NCBI GenBank assembly: GCA_910577315.1
Contig: CAJTME010000011.1
Span: forward strand, 44,770-108,769
Length of the DNA: 64,000 bases
Reading direction: 5' to 3'
Source: an uncultured Muribaculaceae bacterium
GTDB taxonomy: Bacteria; Bacteroidota; Bacteroidia; Bacteroidales; Muribaculaceae
The position numbers and the translations under genes are program-made. The notes under the pieces were generated by a model. The model saw nothing but the letters and a program-made list of their open reading frames with translations. It was not told the DNA's origin and ran no database searches. Positions within the stretch are counted from its first letter, which is position 1; every line of letters begins with the position of its first letter. This document shows positions 25,849-35,472 of the stretch, piece by piece.

Positions 25849-26055
25849 TTATTCAGCCTTAGCAGCGGTGCAAGAATCGCAAGCAGCGCAGCTGTCGCAA
25901 GCAGCAGAGTCAACTACAACTTCAGCAACAGTTTCTTCTACAACAGCTACGGTGTCCATAGCAGCGGTGTCAGCTTCGGCTTTCTTGTCGTTGCCGCCGC
26001 AGGAGAAGAGAGATACGCTGAAAGCAACAGCGAGGAAAAGAACTAACTTTTTCAT
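25849..26055 (-). CDS. Small Cys-rich lipoprotein
   Basis: A 68-residue protein that starts at ATG 26055 (MKKLVLFLAVAF). It has a lipoprotein signal (SLFSCGG, Cys at residue 19), then an acidic Ala/Val-rich stretch and a C-terminal CDSCAACDSC pair of CxxC motifs. The CxxC pairs could bind metal or form disulfides. Similar tiny lipoproteins are common and abundant in Bacteroidales, but I know no function. The low complexity makes wider homology hard to judge. Confidence 0.75.
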   Translation of the reverse strand: MKKLVLFLAVAFSVSLFSCGGNDKKAEADTAAMDTVAVVEETVAEVVVDSAACDSCAACDSCTAAKAE

Positions 26056-26215
26056 TTTCTTTTTGATTAAATAGTTAAACAATTGTTTAGTGCTTCAAAA
26101 ACGCTACAAAGTTAATGCAAATATTTGAGGTGGCAAACTTTTTTAACAAAAAAAATCGGCTTTTGCGTGAACCATTTTCATAAACGATTATGGTTCAGCA
26201 TATTGCATAATTCAC

Positions 26216-27928
26216 TTAAAGCGACTCTTTCGCACTGCCCGAGGCGGCAATCATGTTCGCCTCGCGCACGGCTTTGGTAATGTGGTCACAGATGTTGTCA
26301 GCTCCGATAAGACGGTCGATGCCGGCATGCTCGAGTGATTCGCGCACATTGGGCTTGACACCCGACAGCACAATCTGTATGCCTTCTTTCTGAGAAGATT
26401 TGATGAGCAGCTCAAGGTTATGGAGAGCCGTCGCGTCAATAAAAGCCACCTTGCGCATGCGGATTATGCGGACAACGGGCTTGACATCGCCGACTGTCGT
26501 GCGCATCATCTCATCGAACTTCGTGGCGATACCGAAGAAGAACGGGCCGTCGATTTCATATACGCTCACACCCTTGGCCACCTCGAGCACCTCGTGGTTG
26601 GGGCTGTCGGTGCCCTCGTCCACATCAAGGGTGCCTGAGTAGGCGCGGATCTCGGTATTCTCCATGACACGGCGCAGGAAGAGTACCACCGCAAGCAGCA
26701 GACCCAGTTCAATTGCAATCGTGAGGTCGAAGATTACGGTAAGCAGGAAAGTCACGGCCAGCACCCAGATGTCGCTCTTGGGCGAATGGAAGATACCGAT
26801 TATCGTGCGCCATCCGCTCATGTTGTACGACACGACTATCAGTACTGCGGCCAGGCATGCCATAGGCACATAGTTGATGAGCGGCATGAAGAAAAGGAAT
26901 ATCAGAAGCAGAACCAGAGCATGAACGATACCGGCCACAGGTGTGCGGCCGCCGTTGGTGATGTTGGTCATGGTGCGGGCGATGGCGCCAGTCACGGGGA
27001 TGCCTCCGAAGAAGGGAACGGTGAGATTGGCAATGCCCTGACCGATGAGTTCTGTGTTTGAGTTGGTGCGCGAACCTGTGACGCCGTCAGCGACCGTGGC
27101 CGAGAGCAGAGATTCAATCGCGCCGAGAACGGCGATGGTGAAGGCCGACGGAAGCAGCATGTTGATGGTGGCCATATTGAGCTGGAATCCGTGGGGCATG
27201 GGGATGTCGGTGGGCATGTCGCCGAAGCGGTCGCCGATGGTCTCGATGCGGTACCAGCCGGTATAGGTGGACAGCAGCCATGCGCCGAGTGTAACAAGAA
27301 TGATTGCGATGAGCGCACCGGGCAGTTTTTTCGATATCATCGGTGTGACGATTATTATGCCGAGCGCCACCAGGCCGGTTACAAACGTGCAGGGATCAAT
27401 GCTGCCGAGATTCGACAGGAACATTCCCCATTTGGGAATGAACTGGCCGGGCACATCCCGCAATCCAAGGCCGAGGAAATCGTTTATCTGCGTTGAGAAA
27501 ATCGTCAGGGCGATACCGGCCGTGAATCCCACCACTATAGGATAAGGAATAAACTTTATGACGGTACCGAGCCTGAAAAGGCCCATCACTATCAGAATCA
27601 CACCGGCCATGGCCGTAGCGACAGCAAGCCCTGTAAGGCCGAACTGCGCTATGATATTGTAGACAATCACGATAAATGCACCGGTCGGGCCACCGATCTG
27701 CACCGAGCAGCCGCCGAAGAACGATACCATGAAACCGCCTATGATGGCCGTAATAAGGCCAATTGTCGGGCTCACACCCGAAGCTATGCCGAACGCGATT
27801 GCCAGCGGCAGGGCGACGATGCCCACAACGATGCCGGCGATGATGTCCTCGCGGAAACGAGCCATTGAATAATGGCTTAGAGCGCTCCATAACTTAGGAC
27901 GGAGATTGAGTGCTCCTGTAATGCTCAT
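26216..27928 (-). CDS. SulP-family anion transporter with STAS domain
   Basis: A 570-residue inner membrane protein. The transport domain (~residues 20-430) shows the SulP signature GIVALPLAIAFGIASGVSP (~residue 35) and the FFGGCSVQIGGPTGAF loop. The cytoplasmic C-terminal STAS domain (~residues 465-560) has MRKVAFIDATALHNLELL. Such proteins move sulfate, bicarbonate or dicarboxylates; the sequence does not decide which. No carbonic anhydrase gene is adjacent. It appears monocistronic. Confidence 0.92.
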   Translation of the reverse strand: MSITGALNLRPKLWSALSHYSMARFREDIIAGIVVGIVALPLAIAFGIASGVSPTIGLITAIIGGFMVSFFGGCSVQIGGPTGAFIVIVYNIIAQFGLTGLAVATAMAGVILIVMGLFRLGTVIKFIPYPIVVGFTAGIALTIFSTQINDFLGLGLRDVPGQFIPKWGMFLSNLGSIDPCTFVTGLVALGIIIVTPMISKKLPGALIAIILVTLGAWLLSTYTGWYRIETIGDRFGDMPTDIPMPHGFQLNMATINMLLPSAFTIAVLGAIESLLSATVADGVTGSRTNSNTELIGQGIANLTVPFFGGIPVTGAIARTMTNITNGGRTPVAGIVHALVLLLIFLFFMPLINYVPMACLAAVLIVVSYNMSGWRTIIGIFHSPKSDIWVLAVTFLLTVIFDLTIAIELGLLLAVVLFLRRVMENTEIRAYSGTLDVDEGTDSPNHEVLEVAKGVSVYEIDGPFFFGIATKFDEMMRTTVGDVKPVVRIIRMRKVAFIDATALHNLELLIKSSQKEGIQIVLSGVKPNVRESLEHAGIDRLIGADNICDHITKAVREANMIAASGSAKESL

Positions 27929-28048
27929 AATGAAATAGATTTATACCTTAGAATTTGCAATCAGGCCGCAAAGTTACAAAAAATTTCCCGAAGTTAAAAA
28001 AAGTTTAAAATCGCCATGCCGACCATTGTCCACCCGCGGGCAACGAAA

Positions 28049-28077
28049 AACGCCGCCTGCGGGTGGCAGGCGGCGTT
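28049..28077 (-). terminator. Terminator of the M16 peptidase gene
   Basis: AACGCCGCCTGC and its inverse (28049-28060 with 28066-28077) form a 12-bp stem with a five-base loop, followed on the minus strand by a T-run. Confidence 0.8.
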
Positions 28078-28098
28078 CAGCTGAGGTTATGCGGTTGA

Positions 28099-30921
28099 TT
28101 ATTCTGCGGGGTTGAGGAGGATGAGGCTGCGGTTACCCTGGGCGAGCACATCGTTCCAGAACTTCATCACATCGGCAGGAGTGATGGCGTTGATGACGTC
28201 GGCCTGGCCGTTGAAGATGTCGACGCCGTTGCGGGCTTCGCCACCCATGTTTCCAATCCATGCCGAGTTTTCCTCGAGGTTGGTGGTTGCGGTCTTAACC
28301 ATGAATTCCTTGATGGGGTTGAGTTCTTCGGGGGTGATGTTCTGACCCATTTCCACAATCATCTTGTCGATTGCGGCGAGAGCTTCCTCGCGCATTTCGG
28401 GCTTCATGGGGAACGGAATCTGGAAGGTTACGTTCATGTCGCCGAGACGGCTCATGTCGCCGACCGCTCCGATTGAATAGGTGGCACCCATTTCCTCACG
28501 GATCTTGTCAAGCAGGCGCTTGCTGAGAATCTGCGAGGCCATCGAAGCCATCATCTTGTTGGCGGGAGTATAAGGCATGTTGCCTGCGAGAGCGTAGAAC
28601 ACCCAGGTCTGGGGAGTGGACATGGCCATCGACTCGGTAACATTGTTCTGGCCCTTGCGGAGTTCAAACGCAGGGTTGGCGGTGAACTTGACAGTGCTGC
28701 CTCCCACGGGGAGGGTGGCGATGTACTGCTCCATCAGGGGTTTGAAGGTATCAAGGTCGATGTTGCCGACAAAGAAGAACGTGTAGTCGGAAGCGTCGGC
28801 GAGCATCTGGCGAACGATGCTGACGGTGGCGTCACGGTCAGCTGCATCGATTGCGGCGGTGCTGATTGCCTGCTCGGCTGCGGCAGGGGTGAGGGTGCTC
28901 TTGATGAGCTTGCCGAAAGCGTAGTCGGGGGTAGATTCCTGGTTGGCGAGGATGCCTTTGAACATGTTCTGTGCGGCGGCAAATTCATCGGCGGTCACGT
29001 TGAACTCGGTGAAGTTGGCGTAGATGAGCTCCATGAGGGCGGGAAGGTCCTGCACGGTGGTCTCACCGCTCATGTCACGGGTGTATTCGCCAATCGAGAA
29101 GTTAACCTGGGCCTGCTTGCCCTGCAGATACTTGTTGAGGTCGGAGTTCGAGTAATCGCCAAGGCCGTGCTTCATCATTGCATAAGGCATGAAGATAACG
29201 GTGTTGGCCTGGTCGTCGGGAAGCTGCGAGTAGCCGCCGTTGGCCACTGCGAGGAACTTGATTTCATTGTCCTTGAAAGTGGTGGGCTTAACCACAACCT
29301 TAAGGCCGTTGCTGAGGGTGAACTCAGTGGCGCCCCACTTTTCTACGGTTTTCTGAGACTTGATTGAGCCGGGAGCGGGGAGGTTGGGAATCAGGGGATC
29401 CTCGCGCATGGTGTCCTTGTAGGGCTCGAGGTCTTCTTCCTCAACGGCCTCGAGCATCGAGGCGAGCTGCTGTTCGGTGGGGATGGTGAAGCCTTCTGCA
29501 TCGGGGAGCATGAGAAGAACCACACGGTTCTCGTCGCTCACGAGCTGGGGAAGAAGGGTGTTGACCTGTTCGAGGGGAAGCATCTGCGAGAAAAGGTCCA
29601 TCATCTGCTTCTCGACTTCAATGCCGGGAATGGGGTCGTTGTCAATGAACGCGCGCACGTATTCCTTTGAATAGCTTTCGTTGGGAGTATTGTTGCGCGA
29701 GTCGAAGAGCTGCTGGTAGCGCGAGCGGAGTTCGGCATTGGCGCGTTCAAACTCGCCGGCTGTGAAGCCGCCCTTGCTGGCACGGAGAAGTTCGCGGTAT
29801 GCGGCCTCGACGGCGGGAGTGATGTCGCCGCCCTTGCCTACGACCTGAAGCGAGAGGGCGTCCTTGGTCTTGGCGAGGAAGAAGTCGTCAATGTCAATGC
29901 TGGCCTGGGCGAAGGGCGAATCGGATGTGTTTGCGATGTCGCTGAGACGGGCGTTGAGCATTGCAGCCACGATGCCGGTCATGTATTTTACAGGGAAGAA
30001 TGCCTGGGTGTTGCGCATTTCGCGGGGCAGCATCTCATCGGTTTTGAAGAAAATGAGAGCTACGGGCGCGGTCATTTCGGCGTCCTTGCCGATGGCATAG
30101 ATGGTGCCGTCGTTGTCCTCGACGGGGAGGTATACGCGTTCCTTGGGATTCTCGGGCATCTTGATGGGGGTGAACATCTCCTTGATTTTGCCTTCGATAT
30201 AGTCGGGGTCGATGTCACCCACGACGATGATGCCCTGCTGATCGGGACGGTACCATGTGTGGTAGTAGTCCACGAGAGCCTGGCGGGGGAAGTTGTCGAC
30301 AACTTCCATGATACCGATGGGAAGGCGTTCGCCATACTTGCTGTTGGGATAGATTTTGGGAAGGAGTTCTTCCATGATACGCATCTGGCCGACCATCGAG
30401 CGGCGCCATTCCTCGTGAATCACACCGCGCTCGGCGTCGATTTCCTCCTGGGCGAGGGTGAGGGCGTTGGCCCAGTCGTGAAGAATGAGGAGGCAGGAGT
30501 CCTGCACGCTCTGGCGGGCGACGGGAACCGACGAGATGTTGTAGACGGTTTCGTCAACGCCGGTATAGGCATTGAGGTTATAGCCGAATTTCACACCGAT
30601 GGATTCGAGCCAGTTGATGATTCCCTTGCCGGGGAAGTTCTCGGTGCCGTTAAAGCACATGTGCTCAAGGAAGTGGGCGAGACCGCGCTGGCTGTCTTCC
30701 TCGAGAATCGAGCCAACCTTCTGGGCGATGTAAAAGTCTGCCTGGCCCTTGGGGGTCTCATTGTGGCGGATATAGTAGGTGAGTCCGTTGGGGAGCACAC
30801 CGATGCGCACTGCCGAATCGACAGGCAGTTCGGGCATTTGCTGGGGGTCCTGTGCAAACACGCCGGTTGCGGCAACGAGGGCCATCATCATGGCCAAGCC
30901 GCGCTTGAACAATCTGTTCAT
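28099..30921 (-). CDS. Exported M16 family zinc peptidase
   Basis: A 940-residue secreted M16 (insulinase/pitrilysin-like) peptidase. I start at ATG 30921, giving MNRLFKRGLAMMMALVAATG as signal peptide; the TTG at 30951 is less likely. The inverted zinc motif is HFLEH (LAHFLEHMCFNGTEN, ~residue 80) with the downstream Glu in EEIDAERGVIHEEWRR. Two M16 halves are present: the active N-terminal one (~45-480) and a non-catalytic one (~510-935). The protein should fold as the clam-shell enzymes that degrade peptides, here in the periplasm. It is alone in its transcript. Confidence 0.93.
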   Translation of the reverse strand: MNRLFKRGLAMMMALVAATGVFAQDPQQMPELPVDSAVRIGVLPNGLTYYIRHNETPKGQADFYIAQKVGSILEEDSQRGLAHFLEHMCFNGTENFPGKGIINWLESIGVKFGYNLNAYTGVDETVYNISSVPVARQSVQDSCLLILHDWANALTLAQEEIDAERGVIHEEWRRSMVGQMRIMEELLPKIYPNSKYGERLPIGIMEVVDNFPRQALVDYYHTWYRPDQQGIIVVGDIDPDYIEGKIKEMFTPIKMPENPKERVYLPVEDNDGTIYAIGKDAEMTAPVALIFFKTDEMLPREMRNTQAFFPVKYMTGIVAAMLNARLSDIANTSDSPFAQASIDIDDFFLAKTKDALSLQVVGKGGDITPAVEAAYRELLRASKGGFTAGEFERANAELRSRYQQLFDSRNNTPNESYSKEYVRAFIDNDPIPGIEVEKQMMDLFSQMLPLEQVNTLLPQLVSDENRVVLLMLPDAEGFTIPTEQQLASMLEAVEEEDLEPYKDTMREDPLIPNLPAPGSIKSQKTVEKWGATEFTLSNGLKVVVKPTTFKDNEIKFLAVANGGYSQLPDDQANTVIFMPYAMMKHGLGDYSNSDLNKYLQGKQAQVNFSIGEYTRDMSGETTVQDLPALMELIYANFTEFNVTADEFAAAQNMFKGILANQESTPDYAFGKLIKSTLTPAAAEQAISTAAIDAADRDATVSIVRQMLADASDYTFFFVGNIDLDTFKPLMEQYIATLPVGGSTVKFTANPAFELRKGQNNVTESMAMSTPQTWVFYALAGNMPYTPANKMMASMASQILSKRLLDKIREEMGATYSIGAVGDMSRLGDMNVTFQIPFPMKPEMREEALAAIDKMIVEMGQNITPEELNPIKEFMVKTATTNLEENSAWIGNMGGEARNGVDIFNGQADVINAITPADVMKFWNDVLAQGNRSLILLNPAE

Positions 30922-31150
30922 AAATTTTCGGTTAGGTGAATATTGTGACAATTTGAATTATTTTTCGATTTACATCCATTTGACGTCAAAAGTACGAAAA
31001 AATGACAACCCTTAGTGTTAAAAATTGCAAATAATAATTTCTGGCTTGTCACATGTCTCGTTCCACGCCATGCAATCAAAAAAAGGAGCCGGCAGCACGT
31101 TTTTCATGCCACCAGCCCCAGCCATGAGTTGGAAGTTCCTGTATTCCTGA

Positions 31151-32734
31151 TTATTTCAGAAGTATTTTTTCGGCCTTTCCGTCATGCACGCGTATATACA
31201 CCTCTCCCGTGACGGGGTTGGCAATCTCCATGCCGTTGACATCAAAATAACGCGTCTCAACCTCATCTACATCTTCCAGCTGCGCTCCGTCGATTCCAGA
31301 TGTGTCGCCGATTGTCTTGAAACGACGCCAACCGGGAGCGGACGCATAGGCATCCTCAGACCCGTTTGGAACCACCAGTCTTGCATCTTCATAGGTCCAA
31401 CTTGAGAATGAGTCCTCCGTGATAACCGGTGGAACAGGATTCTTTGCCGTCACTGAATGAAGATAGCTGAATCCAATGAATGCGAGTTCGCCGATTTCCG
31501 TTACGGACGAAGGTATGTCGAGCTCATGTGTTTTGCAGTCCCCGAATGCGCGGGCTCCGATTTTCTGCAAGCCTTCATTTAAAACGAAATTTTCCAGCGA
31601 GCCGCTGTACTGAAAAGCCTTATCACCGATAACCCTGAGCGACGGCGGAAAATCAATCCTCCATAGCTTCATATTATTGTAAAAAGCACTTTCGCCTATG
31701 TGAGTGACTCCGTCAGGAATAGTGATGGATGACAGATCAGTGTCCCAAAACATTTTTCTTGGAATGACCGTAAGGGATGGCGAGAGCTCTGCCTGTTTCA
31801 GCGAATAGCATTCAGAGAACACGCTTTCTCCTACATTAACTGCACTGGCCGGCATTTTAACCGCAACGATTTTAGAGCTTGCGAAAGCTCTGTATCCTAT
31901 ATTGACTATGCCCTCGTTAAGCACCAGATATATCCCTTGGCCAAGTTCGAAAGCGCTGTCTCCGATTGTTTTGACCGTTCCCGGAATAATCAAAGTCGAC
32001 GTGGCATGGCCGCAGAAAGCCGCCTCTCCAATCTGCGTGACCGAGGGCGGAATATGTATATATTCCAGAGGGCATAGGTTAAAAGCCAAGTCAGGTATGA
32101 CAGTCAAAGACGGTGAAATATCGACACTTTTCAGGACCGTGCAATCGTCAAAAGCCTCTTTGCCCAGAGTCTTTACGCTTGCTGGCATTGAAAAAGAAGT
32201 GAGGGCCCTGCACCATGCGAACGCCTGCTCGCCGATTTCCGTAAGCTTGCTGCCGCTGAACCTTACGGATTGTAGACTTCCACAGTTGAAAAAAGCTTTC
32301 GCCCTGATTATTTCAAGAGATGCCGGAAGCTCGACATCAACCACCGACGTACCGCCAAAAGCCGCAGCGCCTATAATTTTGAGTCGCGTTGAGAGCGTAA
32401 GATTCTTGACCCCCGAGGAGGTGAACGCATCTGTACCAATCGTCTCCACATTGTTGCCGATTACTACGGTCTTGAGCCCTGGATAACCCCTGAAAGCCTC
32501 ATTGGCTACCGAAGTCACTTTGTAGCTCTTGTTTTTGTATGTAATTTTGTCAGGTATGACAAGCTTGCTTTTTCCGTTGTCGTCTGCAAATCCCTGGACC
32601 GACGCCTTCATGTTCTCTGTGTTGCAGTGGTAGACCACACCGTCGATTGTCGTCTTTGCTGCTGAGACTGCCTGCGCCGCAAAGCTGACGATTGCAGCAA
32701 TGACAAGCCTCACAATTGTTTTGCTTTGATTCAT
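31151..32734 (-). CDS. BspA-like leucine-rich-repeat surface protein
   Basis: A 527-residue secreted protein with a signal peptide (residues 1-25, ending AVSA). From ~residue 60 to ~440 there are tandem LRR_5 repeats (for example VTSVANEAFRGYPGLKTVVI, ITIPDGVTHIGESAFYNN). A short tail domain follows (FDVNGMEIANPVTGEVYIRV), like the C-terminal segment of other exported Bacteroidota proteins. It lacks the Big_2-type module of the larger paralogue at 8525-11047, and I see no inverted-repeat switch upstream of it. Probable adhesin or host-interaction protein. Confidence 0.86.
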   Translation of the reverse strand: MNQSKTIVRLVIAAIVSFAAQAVSAAKTTIDGVVYHCNTENMKASVQGFADDNGKSKLVIPDKITYKNKSYKVTSVANEAFRGYPGLKTVVIGNNVETIGTDAFTSSGVKNLTLSTRLKIIGAAAFGGTSVVDVELPASLEIIRAKAFFNCGSLQSVRFSGSKLTEIGEQAFAWCRALTSFSMPASVKTLGKEAFDDCTVLKSVDISPSLTVIPDLAFNLCPLEYIHIPPSVTQIGEAAFCGHATSTLIIPGTVKTIGDSAFELGQGIYLVLNEGIVNIGYRAFASSKIVAVKMPASAVNVGESVFSECYSLKQAELSPSLTVIPRKMFWDTDLSSITIPDGVTHIGESAFYNNMKLWRIDFPPSLRVIGDKAFQYSGSLENFVLNEGLQKIGARAFGDCKTHELDIPSSVTEIGELAFIGFSYLHSVTAKNPVPPVITEDSFSSWTYEDARLVVPNGSEDAYASAPGWRRFKTIGDTSGIDGAQLEDVDEVETRYFDVNGMEIANPVTGEVYIRVHDGKAEKILLK

Positions 32735-32948
32735 ATATTATTTTGATTAGGTGAGCGAACGTAACTATGCTACAAAATTACTCGATCACAACCGCATAAT
32801 CAATCTGAAACGGGGTTCGGGGCAGGTTTGTAGACGAAACGCTTTAAAACGTAGACAAAATGACGCTCAACTGATGTATCGCACAAGCAAAAATGCCGTT
32901 TTTCCCAGCAAATTTACGCTAAACATGCCGCAAAGCCTTCATGTGGAT

Positions 32949-32979
32949 TTTGAATATTCATCAATTCTATATATTTTTG
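32949..32979 (+). promoter_or_regulatory. Promoter of the two-component operon
   Basis: TTTG at 32949-32952, 19 bases, TATTTTTG at 32972-32979. It stands about 50 bases before the kinase start and is a full consensus match. Confidence 0.8.
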
Positions 32980-33028
32980 TGACATAAACCCATCTCATGA
33001 CAAATGTACGACTCTCTAAGAAGTTGCG

Positions 33029-34732
33029 TTGAAAACCGTTTTTAAATATCTTTTATGGTCTGTCCTGCTTACGAGCCTCGGGCAGGGAATCGCGGCTGAA
33101 GCCTATGTCGAATCCGGCGATACGGCCGGATTCAGAGTTTTGTGGCTGCTTACGCCACAGCTGGCAATGTTCTTCATCATATTCGTGGTGAACGGATGGA
33201 TTTTTATGCCACGCCTCCTGATGAAGGGACGCTACGGGATATATGGAATTGCCATATTCTGTTCATTTTTCATCCTTAATATCCCTTGCATCGCCGCCCA
33301 GCAAATAATACGTCAACGCATAGGCGCAGCTTCACTTTTTCCTGACGGGATGCCCCCGTGGTTTATGCTGAATGCAGCGATAATCTCAATTATTCTGTCA
33401 CTGACCTTCCTGTCATTCGGAATCCTGACCATGCACAACTGGCTCAACAAGGAATGTGATGAGGTCAATTCTGCAACCGCAAAGCTTAAGGCATATACCG
33501 AAACCATAGCCCACAGACTTGACAGCGTCAAGATTCGTTCAAGCCTCACGCACATAATCCGACTTGCAAAGACATCGCCCGAAGAAGCCATTGACCACAC
33601 CGTCGCCCTTTCCGGCTATCTCCGTCATCAGCTATATGAACTGCCACCTCCGCCTGCCCAGGACTGCATGTCCATGCAAATCAATAACGTCTCACATATT
33701 ACGGAGCTGCTTACAAGCCGGCGCTACCATACGTTGCGCCACCTGATGCTGTCATCGGCACTCCTGACATTTGCCCTCGGCACTCTTTTTGAAACTCCGG
33801 GACAGCCCGTTTTATCATCCGCCAACATGCTCCGGGCATTTGTGGTGTTCTTATTTCTGGCACTGCTGACCTATTCCAATACAGCGTTGATTTTCCCGTA
33901 TTTCCGAAAACGCGGCAGAATCAGGTCATACCTCGCCGCAATCAGCGTATCGCTCGCAATATTCACCATTGCCGTGACCGCATTTACCATGTCGGTCCGG
34001 CACCATGCCCTTGACAACCGAGTGCATACAGCCATTTTGGTATCGACAATGGCCGGAACCGTCATAACGCTCGTCCTGTTTGTCGGCGGAATCAGTTGTA
34101 TCCTCATGCTTCAGGACCTCATTCGTACGCGCCACTGCACCACACTTCTACGCGCAGAGTCGGCGAGGCAGGAATATGTGTTTCTCCGCAAACAGATAAA
34201 CCCTCACCTGGTATTCAATCTGCTGAACGACATCAGAGCATTAATATATGAATCTCCGGCCCAGGCTGAAACGTTCCTTGACGGACTTGGAACGTTAATC
34301 GACTGCCAGCTCAGGAACATCCACCGCCCCACCACCACCGTCAGCGAGAACATTTCGTTCATACGCAGCTATCTCACTCTCGAAAGGATCCGCAGGCATG
34401 ATTTCTCGTTTCACATCCATGCCGATTCCGGGGACACGGACACCCGAATTCCGTCAATGCTGTTCATTCCGTTTGTTGAAAACGCCGTCAAGTATGCTTG
34501 TCACGAGGACGGTAAGCCTGACGTGGATATAACGGTTCACATACATGACGCCAGACTTACGTTCAGGTGCGTAAACCAGTTCAATCCGACCTATCGCAGA
34601 GAAAGACCGGGCGGTGGAATCGGAATAAGCAACACCTTGCGGAGGCTGAACCTCATTTATGAAGAAAAATATTCATATTCATTCACGCAACATGGCAGCA
34701 CTTGCTGTGTTATATTGACCATCCCGATATGA
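33029..34732 (+). CDS. LytS-type sensor histidine kinase with duplicated sensor module (target of CRISPR spacer 7)
   Basis: A 567-residue inner membrane kinase of the His_kinase (PF06580) class that pairs with a LytTR regulator. The only in-frame start after the promoter is TTG 33029. The first half has four hydrophobic helices (~5-140) and a soluble piece (~145-235) resembling a DHp helix pair (PEEAIDHTVALSGYLRHQLYE) but without the His box (RSSLTHII in place of INPHFLFN). The second half has four more helices (~240-370), then the true H-box KQINPHLVFN (His393) and a GHKL ATPase (PFVENAVKYACH, GGGIGISNTLRRL). It thus looks like an internal duplication with a dead first DHp. The stop overlaps the regulator start (ATGA). 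Confidence 0.88.
   Translation: MKTVFKYLLWSVLLTSLGQGIAAEAYVESGDTAGFRVLWLLTPQLAMFFIIFVVNGWIFMPRLLMKGRYGIYGIAIFCSFFILNIPCIAAQQIIRQRIGAASLFPDGMPPWFMLNAAIISIILSLTFLSFGILTMHNWLNKECDEVNSATAKLKAYTETIAHRLDSVKIRSSLTHIIRLAKTSPEEAIDHTVALSGYLRHQLYELPPPPAQDCMSMQINNVSHITELLTSRRYHTLRHLMLSSALLTFALGTLFETPGQPVLSSANMLRAFVVFLFLALLTYSNTALIFPYFRKRGRIRSYLAAISVSLAIFTIAVTAFTMSVRHHALDNRVHTAILVSTMAGTVITLVLFVGGISCILMLQDLIRTRHCTTLLRAESARQEYVFLRKQINPHLVFNLLNDIRALIYESPAQAETFLDGLGTLIDCQLRNIHRPTTTVSENISFIRSYLTLERIRRHDFSFHIHADSGDTDTRIPSMLFIPFVENAVKYACHEDGKPDVDITVHIHDARLTFRCVNQFNPTYRRERPGGGIGISNTLRRLNLIYEEKYSYSFTQHGSTCCVILTIPI
34161..34190 (-). other. Protospacer matching CRISPR spacer 7
   Basis: The minus strand of 34190-34162 is identical to spacer 7 of the array (21753-21781) at 29 of 29 positions; base 34161 also matches the first G of the next repeat. 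In crRNA orientation the 3' flank, where a type II PAM would lie, begins GACTCTGCGC (from 34161 downward). The site encodes residues 378-388 of the kinase, just before the phospho-acceptor box. Confidence 0.95.
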
Positions 34733-35457
34733 AATGTATAGTCATTGATGACGATCCCATGGCGCTGAAAGTTATGGAACGGCTTTTGAAAAGCAGGATA
34801 GAACTGGATGCGGAAGCTATGTTTGACAGTCCTGACAAGGCCCGTGAATGGCTTGAGACAAACAAGGCCGATCTCGTTTTTCTCGACATAGAGATGCCAG
34901 GCGTCGAAGGACTTGGATTTGCCGGAGATATCGCACACGGACGGATGGTGATATTCACCACTGCTCATGGAGAGTACGCACTCGACGCCTACGGCACCGG
35001 AGCAATCGACTATCTGATGAAACCGATTGACACACAGCGATTCCACCAGGCCGTGGACAGGGCGCTCGAACAGAAAAGATTGCTGGATTGTGCTCGAAAA
35101 AAACCGCAGTCCGTCATAACCGTAAAATCCAACAGACGTTTCGTAAGAGTGCCGACCGATGATATTCTGTATATCGAAGGTCTTAAAGACTACCTCATAA
35201 TCCACCTTCTTGACAGAAAGATCATGACGCGCATCACCATGAACGTAATGGCCCATTCCCTTCCTAACGAAAGGTTCACAAGAGTGAACAAATCGTTCAT
35301 AATCAATCTTGACAAGGTTGAATCGTTCAACACTGTCAGCGTGTGCATAAATTCCAGGGAAATATCCATCGGGGGAATTTACCGCGCAGACACGCTGGCA
35401 GCCCTGGAGCCAGTTCAGAACGGGACACTGACTCTAAGGCCACCATCGGAAACATGA
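34729..35457 (+). CDS. LytTR-family response regulator
   Basis: A 242-residue regulator starting at ATG 34729 (MKCIVIDDDP), overlapping the kinase stop by four bases. The receiver domain (~1-115) has the acidic pocket IDDDP, the phospho-acceptor Asp in LVFLDIEMPG and the conserved Thr and Lys (FTTAHGEYA, MKPI). The LytTR DNA-binding domain (~135-240) contains RFVRVPTDDILYIEGLKDY and FTRVNKSFIINL. It should be phosphorylated by the adjacent kinase. Its targets are unknown. Confidence 0.92.
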   Translation: MKCIVIDDDPMALKVMERLLKSRIELDAEAMFDSPDKAREWLETNKADLVFLDIEMPGVEGLGFAGDIAHGRMVIFTTAHGEYALDAYGTGAIDYLMKPIDTQRFHQAVDRALEQKRLLDCARKKPQSVITVKSNRRFVRVPTDDILYIEGLKDYLIIHLLDRKIMTRITMNVMAHSLPNERFTRVNKSFIINLDKVESFNTVSVCINSREISIGGIYRADTLAALEPVQNGTLTLRPPSET

Positions 35458-35472
35458 AGCCACAGGCCGTGG

